From Dictyocoela muelleri (lineage: Eukaryota; Microsporidia): a stretch of 31,222 nt of DNA. Positions 1 through 9,311 of this stretch are shown piece after piece; positions within the stretch are counted from its first letter, which is position 1, and each line of letters begins with the position of its first letter. The position numbers and the translations under genes are program-made. The stretch covers positions 1 to 31,222 of the forward strand of contig SDVU01000013.1 of the NCBI GenBank assembly GCA_016256075.1, in the 5' to 3' direction. Under the pieces are notes generated by a model that was given only the letters and a program-made list of their open reading frames with translations, was not told where the DNA came from and made no database searches.

Positions 1-297
1 TTAAAAATTAAAATTTTAAAACATTTTGTATTATTAAAAATTAATTATTTAAACGTTATGTATTATTAAAAATTAAAATTTTAAAAAATTTTGTTTTTAT
101 TAAAATTTTTAAATGTTAACTCAAGGGTATTTTTTGAAAAAAAAGATACACCCTCGAATGTGGCCACGAAAATTGGGGAAAAACCGCAGCTCTAACTTAC
201 ACGAAAAAAAATCGGCTTGGGTAAAATTTGGATTTTCACACAAAATCGGCTCGAAAAAAGGGTAGTGAAATATTTTTTTAAATAACCACCAATAAAG

Positions 298-1885
298 ATG
301 AAAGAAAAAAAGAAAAAAAAAAATAAAACAGAAAAAAATAAAAATTAAGAGAATAAAAATGAAGAGAAAAATAATGAAAAGAATAATAATGAAAATAAAA
401 ATAATGAAAATAATAATAATGAAAAAAATAATAATTAAAAGAATAATAATGAAATGAATAATAATGAAAAGAATAATAATGAATAAAACAAAAACATTAA
501 TAACAATATATTCATTGAAAAAAACAAAGTAAAATTTGTAAAAACTCAGAGGGTAAAAGATGAAATTATTTTTGAAGGCTTTTATTATAACTTTTATTCA
601 GAAAAAAAAAATTTATAACTTTCAGATGTCGAGTAAATGGGTGTAAGGCACTATTGAAATTTTACAATGGAAATTTTATAAATAAACACGATATAATCTA
701 TACATGTGGTGAATTTTCTATTAATGTTATAAAAGATGATTGGAAAGAATAAAATAAAAAAACTTGCCCAAACAAATTTTCTTAATAATGACAAAATAAT
801 TTTCGAAGTTTTCAAAGACCTCGATCCTGCTGAAATTCTCAATTTCCGACAAGAAAAAATATTGTCAGAATTATAAAAAATCAGCGTGAAACTCAAATAA
901 AAAACGCGATACAACCGATGATATTCCTGATAAGTTAAAAAATTCAATAACTGGGGGTCTATTTCTACAATATGATAGAGGTGTATTAGAAAAAGAGAGA
1001 ATTATTATCTTTATTAATTCTAAAAAATTATTCATTAAAAAAATTCGAAAATATGGCTTTCCGATGGAACCTTTAGAATGGCACCTGTAGGTTCATGCCA
1101 AATATATATCATCTATTTTAAAATAATTAGTTCCTTTTTTCCTCTAATATATAGAATCCTTCCAAATAAGACAGAAAATACATACATAAGATTTTTTAAA
1201 GTGATAAAAAATATTTTAGGCGATCATGAATCCGAATTCTGCATAATGGATTTCGAGATATCACCTATAAAAGCTCTGAAAAAAAAACGTTTAACAATAT
1301 AAAAATTTACAATTGCTTATTTCATTATGGCCAAATTATATGGCGTTACATTCAAAAATATGGTATGGTATCAAAATATAAAAATTGTTCTGATTTTAGA
1401 TTTAAAATTAATATGTTAATAGCATTATCATTCGTACCTCTTGATTGCAGAGATGAATATTTTTTAAAATTTAAAAAAAATATAATTAATGAAAATGATG
1501 TTTATTTAAAAAGTTAATTAATATTTTGAAAAAAAATTCATAATAATGAATTTAAGAATATAGCAGAATGGGGCTGTTGTGATCGAATTATGAATGATAT
1601 TCCTTTGACAACTAATGTATGTGAAGGTTTTAATAGAGCTCTTAACAGGCTCATTACAAGTGGCCTCCCATCATTGATTAAGCTGATGATATTACTGTGA
1701 ACACACGATCATGTTCAAGACAAAAAATAAACGATTGCATAATTTTTAAAACCATTGTAAATGAGCAAAAAAAATCTCGCATTAAGTTAAATAATTTAAA
1801 AAACATTTGTTCTAATTTCAATGAGTATTATGAATTGCTTTTTATAAAAGCTATCGCAATGGTGTATGAGTTTGGTTTTAAATAA
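298..1885 (+). pseudogene. MULE transposase pseudogene (FLYWCH + MULE DDE)
   Basis: An ATG at 298 opens a Lys/Asn/Glu-rich tail that is soon interrupted by in-frame TAA codons. After about 500 the translation gives a FLYWCH-like zinc finger (FEGFYYNFYSEKKN, then FRCRVNGCKALLKF in another frame), matching the N-terminus of the intact transposase at 24688-26031. The core is recognisable at about 1100-1290 (FFPLIYRILPNKTENTYIRF, IMDFEISPIKALKK, holding the second catalytic Asp), then CLFHYGQIIWRYI at 1310-1360 and NVCEGFNRALN (catalytic Glu) at about 1615-1650. The first-Asp block is not clear. Several stops and frameshifts make it non-functional. No CCC tract precedes the ATG. Confidence 0.65.
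300..500 (+). repeat. AAT/GAA-rich low-complexity tract
   Basis: Runs of AATAATAATGAAA-type triplets. In frame with the ATG at 298 they spell Asn/Glu/Lys runs, so this is probably the expanded low-complexity tail of the dead transposase rather than an independent satellite. Confidence 0.6.
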
Positions 1886-2035
1886 ATAAGTTAGAAAGAT
1901 TGATATAATTTATTTTTTTATCAATAATTTAATTGATTTTATAAATGTTTATTTTATCGGTTTACATTTTTTTTTCATTTATACAAAGGTTATTTTCTAA
2001 AAAGAAAATACACGCCTTTTTTGAGCCGAAATTGA

Positions 2036-2080
2036 CCAGTTGGCCAAAACTGAACCTTCGACCCAGTTTTGACCAACCGG
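2036..2080. repeat. Imperfect hairpin just outside the first MULE
   Basis: An inverted repeat of about 18 bp per arm (ACCAGTTGGCCAAAACTG against CAGTTTTGACCAACCGGT, two mismatches) with a loop of about 10 nt. It abuts the right TIR of the dead MULE. It may be a subterminal part of that element or a separate small insertion. Confidence 0.5.
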
Positions 2081-2191
2081 TAAAAAAGCCATTACAATTT
2101 TCATTTCAACAATAAGTAGAAAATTTAAACAGCTCTAACTTACACAAAAAGATAATCACTTATACCAGTCAGAATTTATTCACAAGATAAA

Positions 2192-2529
2192 CCCCGCAAA
2201 GGATCATTTTAGGCCATTTAAATATCGGAATATAACGTTGTGATCCTATTTTTCTTGGTTAAACTATTTTTAATAAACATAAAACGCTAAAATATAGTCT
2301 TATTCCATGAAACGAAAAATCATACAAACATGTATCCGCTAATAAGGTAGAAATCTTAGTTGCATGTGTTTTATTTGATATAGTGGATTAATTGTATATA
2401 AAATGATTTAGAGACCATATAATTAATTATTATTTATAGAATTTGTAGAAAATAATCTTGTATACTTCTTTCAAAATAACCAAAAAAATTTAATTATGAA
2501 CAATCCAAGTTTTTATCATTCTGCGGTTC
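2192..2529. other. Intergenic AT-rich stretch, nothing recognised
   Basis: No coding frame, RNA gene or repeat could be supported between the first MULE and the perfect hairpin at 2530. Confidence 0.5.
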
Positions 2530-2578
2530 TAAAACGGTTTGTGCCACTCAATTCTTTTGAGTGGCACAAACCGTTTTA
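2530..2578. repeat. Perfect 22-bp-arm hairpin
   Basis: The arms at 2530-2551 and 2557-2578 are exact reverse complements (core AACGGTTTGTGCCACTCAA) around a 5-nt loop, TTCTT. A perfect inverted repeat of this length in an otherwise drifting region points to a young miniature palindrome, a head-to-head pair of transposon ends, or a structured transcript end. No tract of T follows that would mark it as a terminator. Confidence 0.75.
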
Positions 2579-2779
2579 ACCCAAAATTTTTTTATAGATG
2601 TCTGTTATATGACCCATTAAAAATAAGACCCTCTAATCATATTTTCAGATGCATATCATTTAATTCAAATGTTATGTTGAGATTTGATAATGTAGTAGAG
2701 GCTTCTCTCTTATTTTTGACAATTTGACTACCAGAATTCACGTATCATTTTTTTACCATGAAATTTTTTTATCTTTTCC

Positions 2780-4980
2780 TTTTAGTTTGTCATATAGAGG
2801 GGCCGTTATTATTAAAATAATTACCATAAATGGCCTATAAAAATAAGCTAAACCTAGTATTTTTTTAAGTTGTTTTTCGAGTGAGGCGTCTTGAGGTCAA
2901 AATTTTTAGTTTAGAAATATTTGGTCTTATGTAATTCTTGGATATTTCGTGTCCTAAATAGTTTACTTTTTTCGACGGCAAATATTCATTTCTCAAAGCT
3001 AATTGAGACTTTATGGCTATTAAGTGTTTCGAAAACTCTTTTTAGCTGTTAATAGTGATCGGGTTTATTTTGTGAGTATATTAGAATATCATCTAGATAT
3101 AACAGCACGTTAGGTACACAATTGAACATTTAAATTATGGCATATTGAAAGGTAGCTGGCGTATTACTCAGTCCGAACGACATCCTTGAGAAAACAAATT
3201 TTATATTTAAAATTTTGAATCCTGTTTTGAATACAACCTCAAGAACCTCTTATATTTGATAATACCCATGGTTTAGATCGACAGAGAAATAAATTATCGA
3301 CCCGTGCAATTTTGAAAATAATCTGAAATAGGGAGAATATTTTGGTTTTTTTTTGTTTGTTTCGTTCAATTCACGATAATATACAACTAGTCTAATTTTA
3401 CCGTTCTTATTTTTTTACGAAAGATGGAGATACGATTTCTCTATTTCTTTCACTATAATACCGTATTACACTAACTCGTTAATATGGTTTTCCACGTACT
3501 ATTGCATTCATATCGGTACAGCTTATTTATTTTAGATACTGAAGAAGGGGCAAACAATTCAATTCTGTGCTCTGTTAAAAATATATTTCAGATTATGGGG
3601 TACATTTCTTATACTTTCGAATACCTAGTCGAACATCGTGTTCGCACTTATCTGAAAAACCTTAGATTTGCTAATTATTTCACTTTCTGGAGGGTTAAGA
3701 TATTGCTATTTGCGAGAATTTCATATCCCATACTATTCAAATTAATGTGAGCATATTTTTCTTTGTGTTTATGATGGCATCGTTCTCACAAATAAAGCAC
3801 ATTCCAGTATTATGGGTTCATTATTAATTGTAATTATATGAAAAATACTTTTATAGATATTGTTATTATCATTGTGAATCTTTAAGGATATATTCGCGGA
3901 ATATTTTATTGTTTTCTCTGAAAGTTTGCCATTTATGCCTGTCTCTCTATATGTAGTTCTATTGATTCGACATTGAGTTTTTTATACTAAATTATCAGAG
4001 ATATATATATTTGTACCGAGAAATATATAGTAAGGCCTTGTGCTGTATTCATTTATTGATACAAGATCTTAATTGTTTTCGGGGGTTTCATAGATTCTCT
4101 TAGTGCATATTTTTTCATTATTTTCGTTTGTTCTTTTATCTATCGAATTTCGTTGTGCTCCTCATTCAGAATCGTTATGAGAACTTGACATGTAGAAATT
4201 GCAATACCTTCGCGATTATTATGATTGCTGTTTTTATTTTATAGTATTAGTTTCGTTTTTCCTTGAGTTATTATCGCATCTTATACGCTCGTGAGAACCT
4301 TTTTATGGATATCCAATATTTTTACTTTTTACGTCAAGAAAGCATCCATGAAATATAGGGCGTTAACGTTCATTCCGAAATCTGAGAACTTGTAGCGAGA
4401 TATTCCCAACCTTACGCATTCGTCTAATCCAATTAAGAAAGTTCCTTAATTTTGTTTTCGACTATTTCGCCAGTCCAGTCAAGGCATATTTTCAATTTTA
4501 AACTTGTCGTTTCAATGTTTTTGTAATAGCCCTTGATCGTGTAGTATTTTCTTGTTTATCTTTTCAAAGTTTATTTTGATGTTTGTAGACATTGTTGGTA
4601 TTGGACGTATTTTTTTATGTTTTAAAATTTTATGAAGAACTTCATCTGATGTTTCTGTAACACCTATATTATATTGGATATTGATATTTACGTTTTGAGT
4701 TAATACTTCAAGTTCTATTTCACCGGCCCACTTGCAAATTCGTGCTACTTCTAAAAAACAGGCTTTCGAGTTCAATATGTCTCGATCTTATTTAAAAACA
4801 ACAGGTTTAGTTTGTTAGTATTATTAAACCGGATTTTTCACTTCGGTAATCGAAATATGCAGATTCTATTTTATCATTTACAGTTGTTATTGTTAAAAGG
4901 CTATTTCTTCTTTTTTGACTTCTTCTTTGAATCGAGACATTTCTTCAATTGAGCCCAATTTGCGCTGTCCGCAAGAGGAC
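2780..4980 (-). mobile_element. Ty3/gypsy LTR retrotransposon fossil (pol region)
   Basis: Read on the minus strand, the stretch shows pieces of a Ty3/gypsy pol in the usual order. A protease-like region lies at about 4330-4780. Reverse transcriptase lies at about 2960-3460, with the fingers (RLVVYYRELN), the FSRMSFGLSNTPATFQ block and the YLDDILIYS catalytic motif. The tether and start of RNase H lie at about 2780-2960. No LTRs, integrase or clear gag were found, so this is an internal fragment. It is heavily decayed, with well over ten breaks, and looks old. It lies between the perfect hairpin and the direct-repeat cluster that starts at 5469. Confidence 0.8.
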
Positions 4981-5468
4981 ATTCTGTTAAAAGGTAAATC
5001 ACTATTAAAGACTTAGATATTTGAATTAAATTTGTTTTATTGAAGTTTTTATTCATCCATAAAAACATGTGTGCCAGAAAGTGATTTCTTTTATAGTTTT
5101 AAACGTAGGTAAAGAGGGGGAAGTAATCGATAAATATATGGGACGCCATATTATTTGCTCACTTAGTAGTGATTGACACTACACAATATATAAAATAAAA
5201 TGAATAAACAATACCAATTTTTATAATCTAATTTAGAAAATAAATTTTATTAATCTAAAAATTTGAAAATAAATTAAAATTTTCGGAATAAAATATTTAA
5301 GAGTGCTGAATTTACCCATCACGTGTTTTTAAAACTTTTTCAAAAACTATATTTATTCTTATGTTATTAATTGCTTTAATTATATTTGATTTGACACAAA
5401 AAAAGAAAACCATTTGATCATGGACTAGACAAAAACATTGTTGCCAGTATGAACCAGTGAATTTATCA
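4980..5468. other. Gap with no supported gene
   Basis: AT-rich sequence between the retroelement fossil and the direct-repeat cluster. A short plus-strand frame near 5420-5575 reads LSALYIKRNSYYYENKNNEFYICSAVDN and may be the edge of an older coding relic continuing into the repeat. Otherwise nothing is recognised. Confidence 0.4.
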
Positions 5469-5633
5469 GCATTATACATCAAAAGAAATTCATACTATTA
5501 CGAAAATAAAAACAATGAATTTTACATTTGCTCGGCTGTTGATAATTCTGAAATTAAGAATGATAATGATGACTAAAAAATAATAAAAATTTTGTATAAT
5601 GACCAGAAATATTCCTTCGCAGGGCGTAAGACA
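5469..5633 (+). repeat. Left copy of a long direct repeat
   Basis: Repeats the sequence at 6383-6555 in the same orientation (shared blocks include AATGAATTTTACATTTGCTC and GGCTGTTGATAATTC). It holds a flank of about 120 bp plus the start of a Merlin-type terminus (AAAATTTTG then ATGACCAGAA). By eye the first 140 bp are nearly 90 percent identical, then similarity fades. The two copies bracket the small TIR element at 5634-6379. Confidence 0.75.
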
Positions 5634-6379
5634 ATCTGTTCTTCTGCCTTTGGCGAAAAAACAGATGGCATTTTGAAGAAAAAATCCGTTTTTTTGCCCA
5701 AAATCTTTAATACTAATTAAAACAAAAATATAAAAGTGAAAATGAATTTAAAAATATGTTACATTTATAATTATATTACCTTACATAATAATTAAAAATT
5801 TATATTATGGGGTTAAAATTTAAAAAAATTATGAAAAATGAAAATTAATATTTTTAAATAACAGATTTTTTGAAATTTTTTTTTATAAAAAGTATCTGCA
5901 TATTAGAACAAAAAAATATAATATTAGTCAGTAAATAAAAGAATCTTTATTGACGTGCCTTTAACAACAGATACTTCTAAATCTTATCATAATTATATCA
6001 ATTTAATGATTAAAAAGAAATGGTCGTCATTAGACAAAATCATTAATATTCTAAAAACTGAAGATAAATAATAAAATTAATTATGATAAATTTGAAATCT
6101 AGAAATGAAAGGTATTAAGTTATAATAATAATATTAAAATAATAATGAAAAATTACTAATTATATGATAAAATAATTTTTTTGATAAATTTCTTTTGAGC
6201 CAAATATTTTTAATCATATTTTCTATGCTTTTTTTGTATTTTTTATAAATCATTTTTTTAAATATCATTTTACTTTTACATTTTTGTTTTAATTAGTAAT
6301 TCAAATTTGGGGTGAAAAAACGGATTTTGCACCAAAATGGCATCCGTTTTTTTGCCAAAGGCCTAAAAAAACGGACTTC
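5634..6379 (+). mobile_element. Short non-autonomous MULE-derived TIR element
   Basis: Terminal inverted repeats of about 60 bp. The left begins near 5634 with CCTTTGGCGAAAAAACAGAT, then GGCATTTTG and AAATCCG; the right mirrors it (AACGGATTTT ... GGCATCCG ... GCCAAAGG ... AACGG) up to about 6379. The GCCTTTGGC core also occurs in the TIR of the intact MULE at 24487-26205. Inside, at about 5935-6075, is a transposase C-terminal scrap (RIFIDVPLTTDTSKSYHNY...) resembling the GLPHTTNTCEAYHRHLN region of that MULE. It therefore looks like an internally deleted MULE. No short target duplication is seen; instead long direct repeats flank it. Confidence 0.65.
5935..6075 (+). pseudogene. MULE transposase C-terminal remnant
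   Basis: Plus-strand translation reads ERIFIDVPLTTDTSKSYHNY, then INLMIKKKWSSLDKIINILKTEDK. This parallels RILCGLPHTTNTCEAYHRHL, then NTKINQKNRPIGLIIDMLKKEE in the 447-residue transposase. The position of the catalytic Glu is a Lys or Ser here. Only about 45 codons survive, with no start codon. Confidence 0.5.
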
Positions 6380-6382
6380 TAT

Positions 6383-6555
6383 TAAACATCAAAAGAAATC
6401 CACATAATTGCAAAAGTAAAAACAATGAATTTTACATTTGCTCGGCTGTTGATAATTCGAAAATTAAGAATGATAATGATGATTAAAAAAATAATCAAAA
6501 TTTTGGATCATGACCAGAACAGACCCCCTCGCTGGGGGTATTCTAGTCAGGGATA
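6383..6555 (+). repeat. Right copy of the long direct repeat
   Basis: Same orientation as 5469-5633. This copy runs directly into the left terminus of the Merlin element at 6505, so the duplication spans both the flank and the first bases of that transposon. Confidence 0.75.
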
Positions 6556-7558
6556 TTACATATTTATTTTTGTTCCTCAAGTCAAATTTTATACAAATTT
6601 ATAAATTAATCTAGTATTCAGGACTTTTGCGTTACTTGCAACATAAGAATATCATAAAAGAACATTTATTGTGATCATTGGTGCATTATTATGAATTTTA
6701 AGCCTTTAATAGATAATAATATCAGGTTTAATTATAGGTGTTTGAACTATCGGTGATGTAAAAATATTAAAAAGCTTTTTGTATTTACACCGGGAGTTTC
6801 TTTGAGAAGAATAAAGTTTGGTTAAGGAAGATTTTACAGGCAATATATTGCTTATGTTCCCCTGTATAGTGCGTAAAAATTTGCAGATATGCCGGAGTGA
6901 GTTGGAATACTTGCACTGAAATAAAAAAGTATTTTTAAAATTGAATTGATATTTTTTTGAGAAAATACTATTCTTCTAGGAGATAATTGTGCTACGGTTC
7001 AAATCGATAAAACCATGCTGAACACACGGTTCGACCACATCGTGAAGGATATCAAAGGGAACAGTGCTGGGCATTTACTATACCTGAAAACTTCAGATTA
7101 CCTAGGTAATGTTATGCGCAGGTTGTCACCTCCAGATCATCTCGTGATCTATTTCCGATTATCCATCGAGTAGTACGTGTCGGTTCAATAATACATATAG
7201 ATGAATAGAGAGCAAATATCGGGCTTGGAGAACCATATATTTATGAAAATTTAACGAATGTCACTAATACCATTTTGTAGAACCAAATAGCGGGATTCAT
7301 ACTCAGAACGTAGAATCGGTAAATAATAATATTAAAGTATTTTTAAAAGCACAGCGGGGTTGCCGAATGGAAGATAAACAGAAATTGTTGAACTATTTTA
7401 TATTTATAGATAGATTCAAAAACAATAGTTTTGAAAAATTTTTGGAATTAATAAGGAATAATTAACAAGTTATTTTTTTATTTATTACTTTTTTTGAAAA
7501 AATCTACACAGGGGCATTCTGGTCATGATATAATTACGGAGTATTCTAGCCATGATCT
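6505..7558 (+). mobile_element. Dead Merlin (IS1016/IS1595-like) transposon
   Basis: The left end starts GGATCATGACCAGAA and reaches CCCCC after about 24 bp, as in the Merlin element at 12387. The right end finishes TTCTAGCCATGATCT at 7558. Flanks AAAATTTT (6497-6504) and AAAATTTG (7559-7566) agree at 7 of 8 bases, fitting the 8-9 bp target duplication of Merlin elements. Both ends carry extra copies of the terminal motif: a palindrome around 6511-6549, and two tandem copies of an ATTCTRGYCATGAT motif at 7512-7558. The length of about 1.05 kb is normal for the superfamily. The transposase inside is broken. Confidence 0.7.
6680..7470 (+). pseudogene. Merlin/IS1595-family transposase pseudogene
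   Basis: Scattered plus-strand fragments match the family. LLGDNCATVQIDKTMLNTR at about 6975-7030 holds the first catalytic Asp (VQIDET in relatives). A terminal block at about 7270-7440 reads SGIHTQNVESV, then QRGCRMEDKQKLLNYF, the HTQ-IES region that precedes the third catalytic position. The zinc-ribbon N-terminus is only vaguely visible. Many stops and frame changes separate the pieces, so no working protein can be made. Confidence 0.6.
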
Positions 7559-7617
7559 AAAATTTGAAATTTATTTGACACAGATCACAACCTAAAAATA
7601 TTAATTGATATTAAATT

Positions 7618-7866
7618 TATGAAAGATGTGATAGTAAAGGGCATGCTATCAGATCTATCTCTAATAATAAAATTTTAAAAACAACTAATAAGATTCAAAA
7701 TGATCATCACAAAAATTTAAAAAATTATAAAAATGAATCAATTTACAAAAAGGGTAAAAATAAATTATTTGAATCAGATAATAATAGGTCGTATATTAAT
7801 GAGGATTGTGGTAAAGATGATGTAAAAATGGTCTTAAAAAATAACATCGGAAACAAAAAAGAATAA
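7618..7866 (+). pseudogene. Possible FLYWCH-type zinc finger relic
   Basis: A stop-free plus-strand frame reads IYERCDSKGHAIRSISNN, then KIL..., then IQNDHHKNLKNY, and ends in a TAA at about 7866. The Cys, Gly-His-Ala and Asp-His-His spacing resembles the zinc-binding N-terminus of MULE transposases, but no catalytic core follows and there is no start codon. It may be the far side of an older element split by the insertions at 5634-7558. Low confidence. Confidence 0.3.
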
Positions 7867-7869
7867 AAT

Positions 7870-8680
7870 CTGATATAAAATATGTTACAAATGGAAAAAT
7901 CAGGAACAACTGGGGGTCTCAAATTAATATAAAAGAAAATATAATATTATAATGGTGTTTGGTTTCTTTGGATTAACTATTAATCAAAGACTTCAAAATA
8001 AAATCCAATTAGAATATTGTGGTGGTCCACACGAGGTGACAGGCCAAATAAGTTAAAATGTGTTAAAATGTTTTAATAAATGTTTTTTGTTGGTCTTTGA
8101 CTGAAAATCCATGTATTGCATAGGGCTATGAATTTGTATTTTCTATTATGTTAATAATGATTAATTAAAATTTAAAATTTGTAAATTTTAATGAAATGGA
8201 ATTTGTCAGTACAATTGTTAATGTTGAGATTTCAACATGGTACACGACAAATATTTTTTTATAATTTTTATGTTTTTATGATATTTTATGTTTTAATGTT
8301 ATTTAAATTATTTTTTGAGAAAAATCTAAGTGAAAATTTATTCTTTGATGATTTGAATTTATTCTGATTTATTTAAATAAAATTATTTTAATTTAAATAA
8401 TCATTTAATAAATTCAAATTATTTTCAAATAATTGTATTTCATAATCATTTTTATCCTTATTATTACCACCCAAAACAAATAAATTATTAATATTTGTCA
8501 TTTTGATATATACACCATCTAACTTGATTTTTGCCTTTGAAGAATAGAGACAAAGATAAAGACGCACATCATTTTACAATTTTGCAATTATTACTTGTTT
8601 TATAATTGGGAATAATTTTAATATTTTATTTGTGACAAGAAAGATGTTCAATTTAAAATTTACGTGTTAATGTAAGTAAA
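7870..8680. other. Mostly featureless AT-rich gap
   Basis: Around 8390-8570 a minus-strand frame of about 60 codons (VRLYLCLYSSKAKIKLDGVY, IKMTNINNLFVLGGNNKDKN, ending in TAA) has protein-like composition but no ATG and no family I recognise. It may be the 3' end of a lost host gene. Nothing else is supported. Confidence 0.35.
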
Positions 8681-8757
8681 TTATTTTAAAATGCTAGAAA
8701 GCTACCATTTAATAATCAGTTATAATGTTTTTGGAGCCATATAGTCCTGTGGACAAC
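8680..8757 (+). repeat. Left copy of a direct repeat, ending in a SINE-like head
   Basis: Matches 9238-9311 in the same orientation (AAATTATTTT, then AAAGCTRCCATT, then TTATAATGTTT) at roughly 75-80 percent by eye. Its last 26 bases (GAGCCATATAGTCCTGTGG, then ACAAC) resemble the tRNA-like head of the repeat at 31048, with an A-box-like core. The TIR element at 8758-9237 begins directly after it. Confidence 0.6.
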
Positions 8758-9237
8758 GTTGATCGCAAAAATCCCCTGAGAATTTTATCATAAAAAATAT
8801 GATATAATCCATTAATTCCTTTATCAAGCTGCCGACGGTGTGTAATTACGACTTTTAAAGAAATTTACTCAATAATAAGTGTTAAATGATTCTAGTATTC
8901 ATTGAGTTCTATTGTCTTTTTTTGTATTCTAGAATGTAGCGAGGATGGAAATTTATGGTAAAACAAAGATATACCGGAATCGAACAGAGATCAATCTTCC
9001 AGATTAGTCAGGGCTTGTTAAAAAGGCAATATTTAGTATAACATAAATTGCTTTTGTCGCTACATTCTAAAGTATAAAAAATGATAGAAATAAATGATTT
9101 CTAGAAAAACATAGCACTTATTATTGTGTAAATTTTCTTAAAGGCCGTAATTTCACAACTGATAACTTTATTAAAAAATTATTATTTTAAACATATTTTC
9201 TATGATCAAAATTCTCAGGAGATTTTTGCGCTCAACC
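8758..9237. mobile_element. MITE-like long inverted-repeat element
   Basis: The ends are inverted: GATCGCAAAAATC ... CTGAGAATTTTATCAT on the left, and ATGATCAAAATTCTCAG ... GATTTTTGCGCTCAAC on the right. Imperfect pairing continues inward for roughly 190 bp per arm, down to TCTAGAATGTAGCGA (about 8929-8943) and TCGCTACATTCTAAA (about 9057-9071). It has no coding content. The loop (about 8946-9050) holds a tRNA-like 3' half on the minus strand. It is inserted near the 5' end of the SINE-like repeat and is flanked by a direct repeat of about 75 bp rather than a short target duplication. Confidence 0.65.
8960..9025 (-). other. tRNA-like 3' half in a MITE loop
   Basis: On the minus strand a B-box-like TGTTCGATTCC (consensus GGTTCGANTCC) is preceded by a possible anticodon loop CTGGAAG, but the T stem does not pair and no good A box lies about 44 bp upstream. 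It is better seen as a tRNA-derived fragment than a gene. Confidence 0.25.
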
Positions 9238-9311
9238 AAATTATTTTATAAATCTATAAAGCTGCCATTAAAAATTCCGTTATAATGTTTCTGTATTATG
9301 TAGTTTCGTTA
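9238..9311 (+). repeat. Right copy of the direct repeat
   Basis: Same-orientation partner of 8680-8757. It ends inside the head of the SINE-like copy whose body continues to about 9736. Confidence 0.6.

Larger units (their letters stand above)
242..2033 (+). mobile_element. Decayed Mutator-like (MULE) DNA transposon
   Basis: Imperfect terminal inverted repeats bound this element. The left end (about 242-287) carries an AATCGGCTCGAAAAAAGG-like block followed by AAATAACC; the right end (about 1988-2033) carries the reverse complement (GGTTATTTT ... CCTTTTTTGAGCCG). Between them lies a broken transposase on the plus strand. The length of about 1.8 kb is close to the apparently intact MULE at 24487-26205. 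No clean short target duplication is visible, but a direct repeat (AGCTCTAACTTACAC at 188-202 and 2131-2145) lies outside both ends. Boundaries are approximate because the TIRs have diverged. Confidence 0.6.

Noticed and set aside
298-500. In-frame TAA codons in an otherwise open low-complexity frame suggested a reassigned stop codon
   Set aside because: The intact genes in the window end in TAA and contain no internal TAA; the region is a dead transposase.
3484-3750. An 88-codon plus-strand ORF
   Set aside because: It is antisense to the retroelement fossil and has no recognisable domain or start signal.
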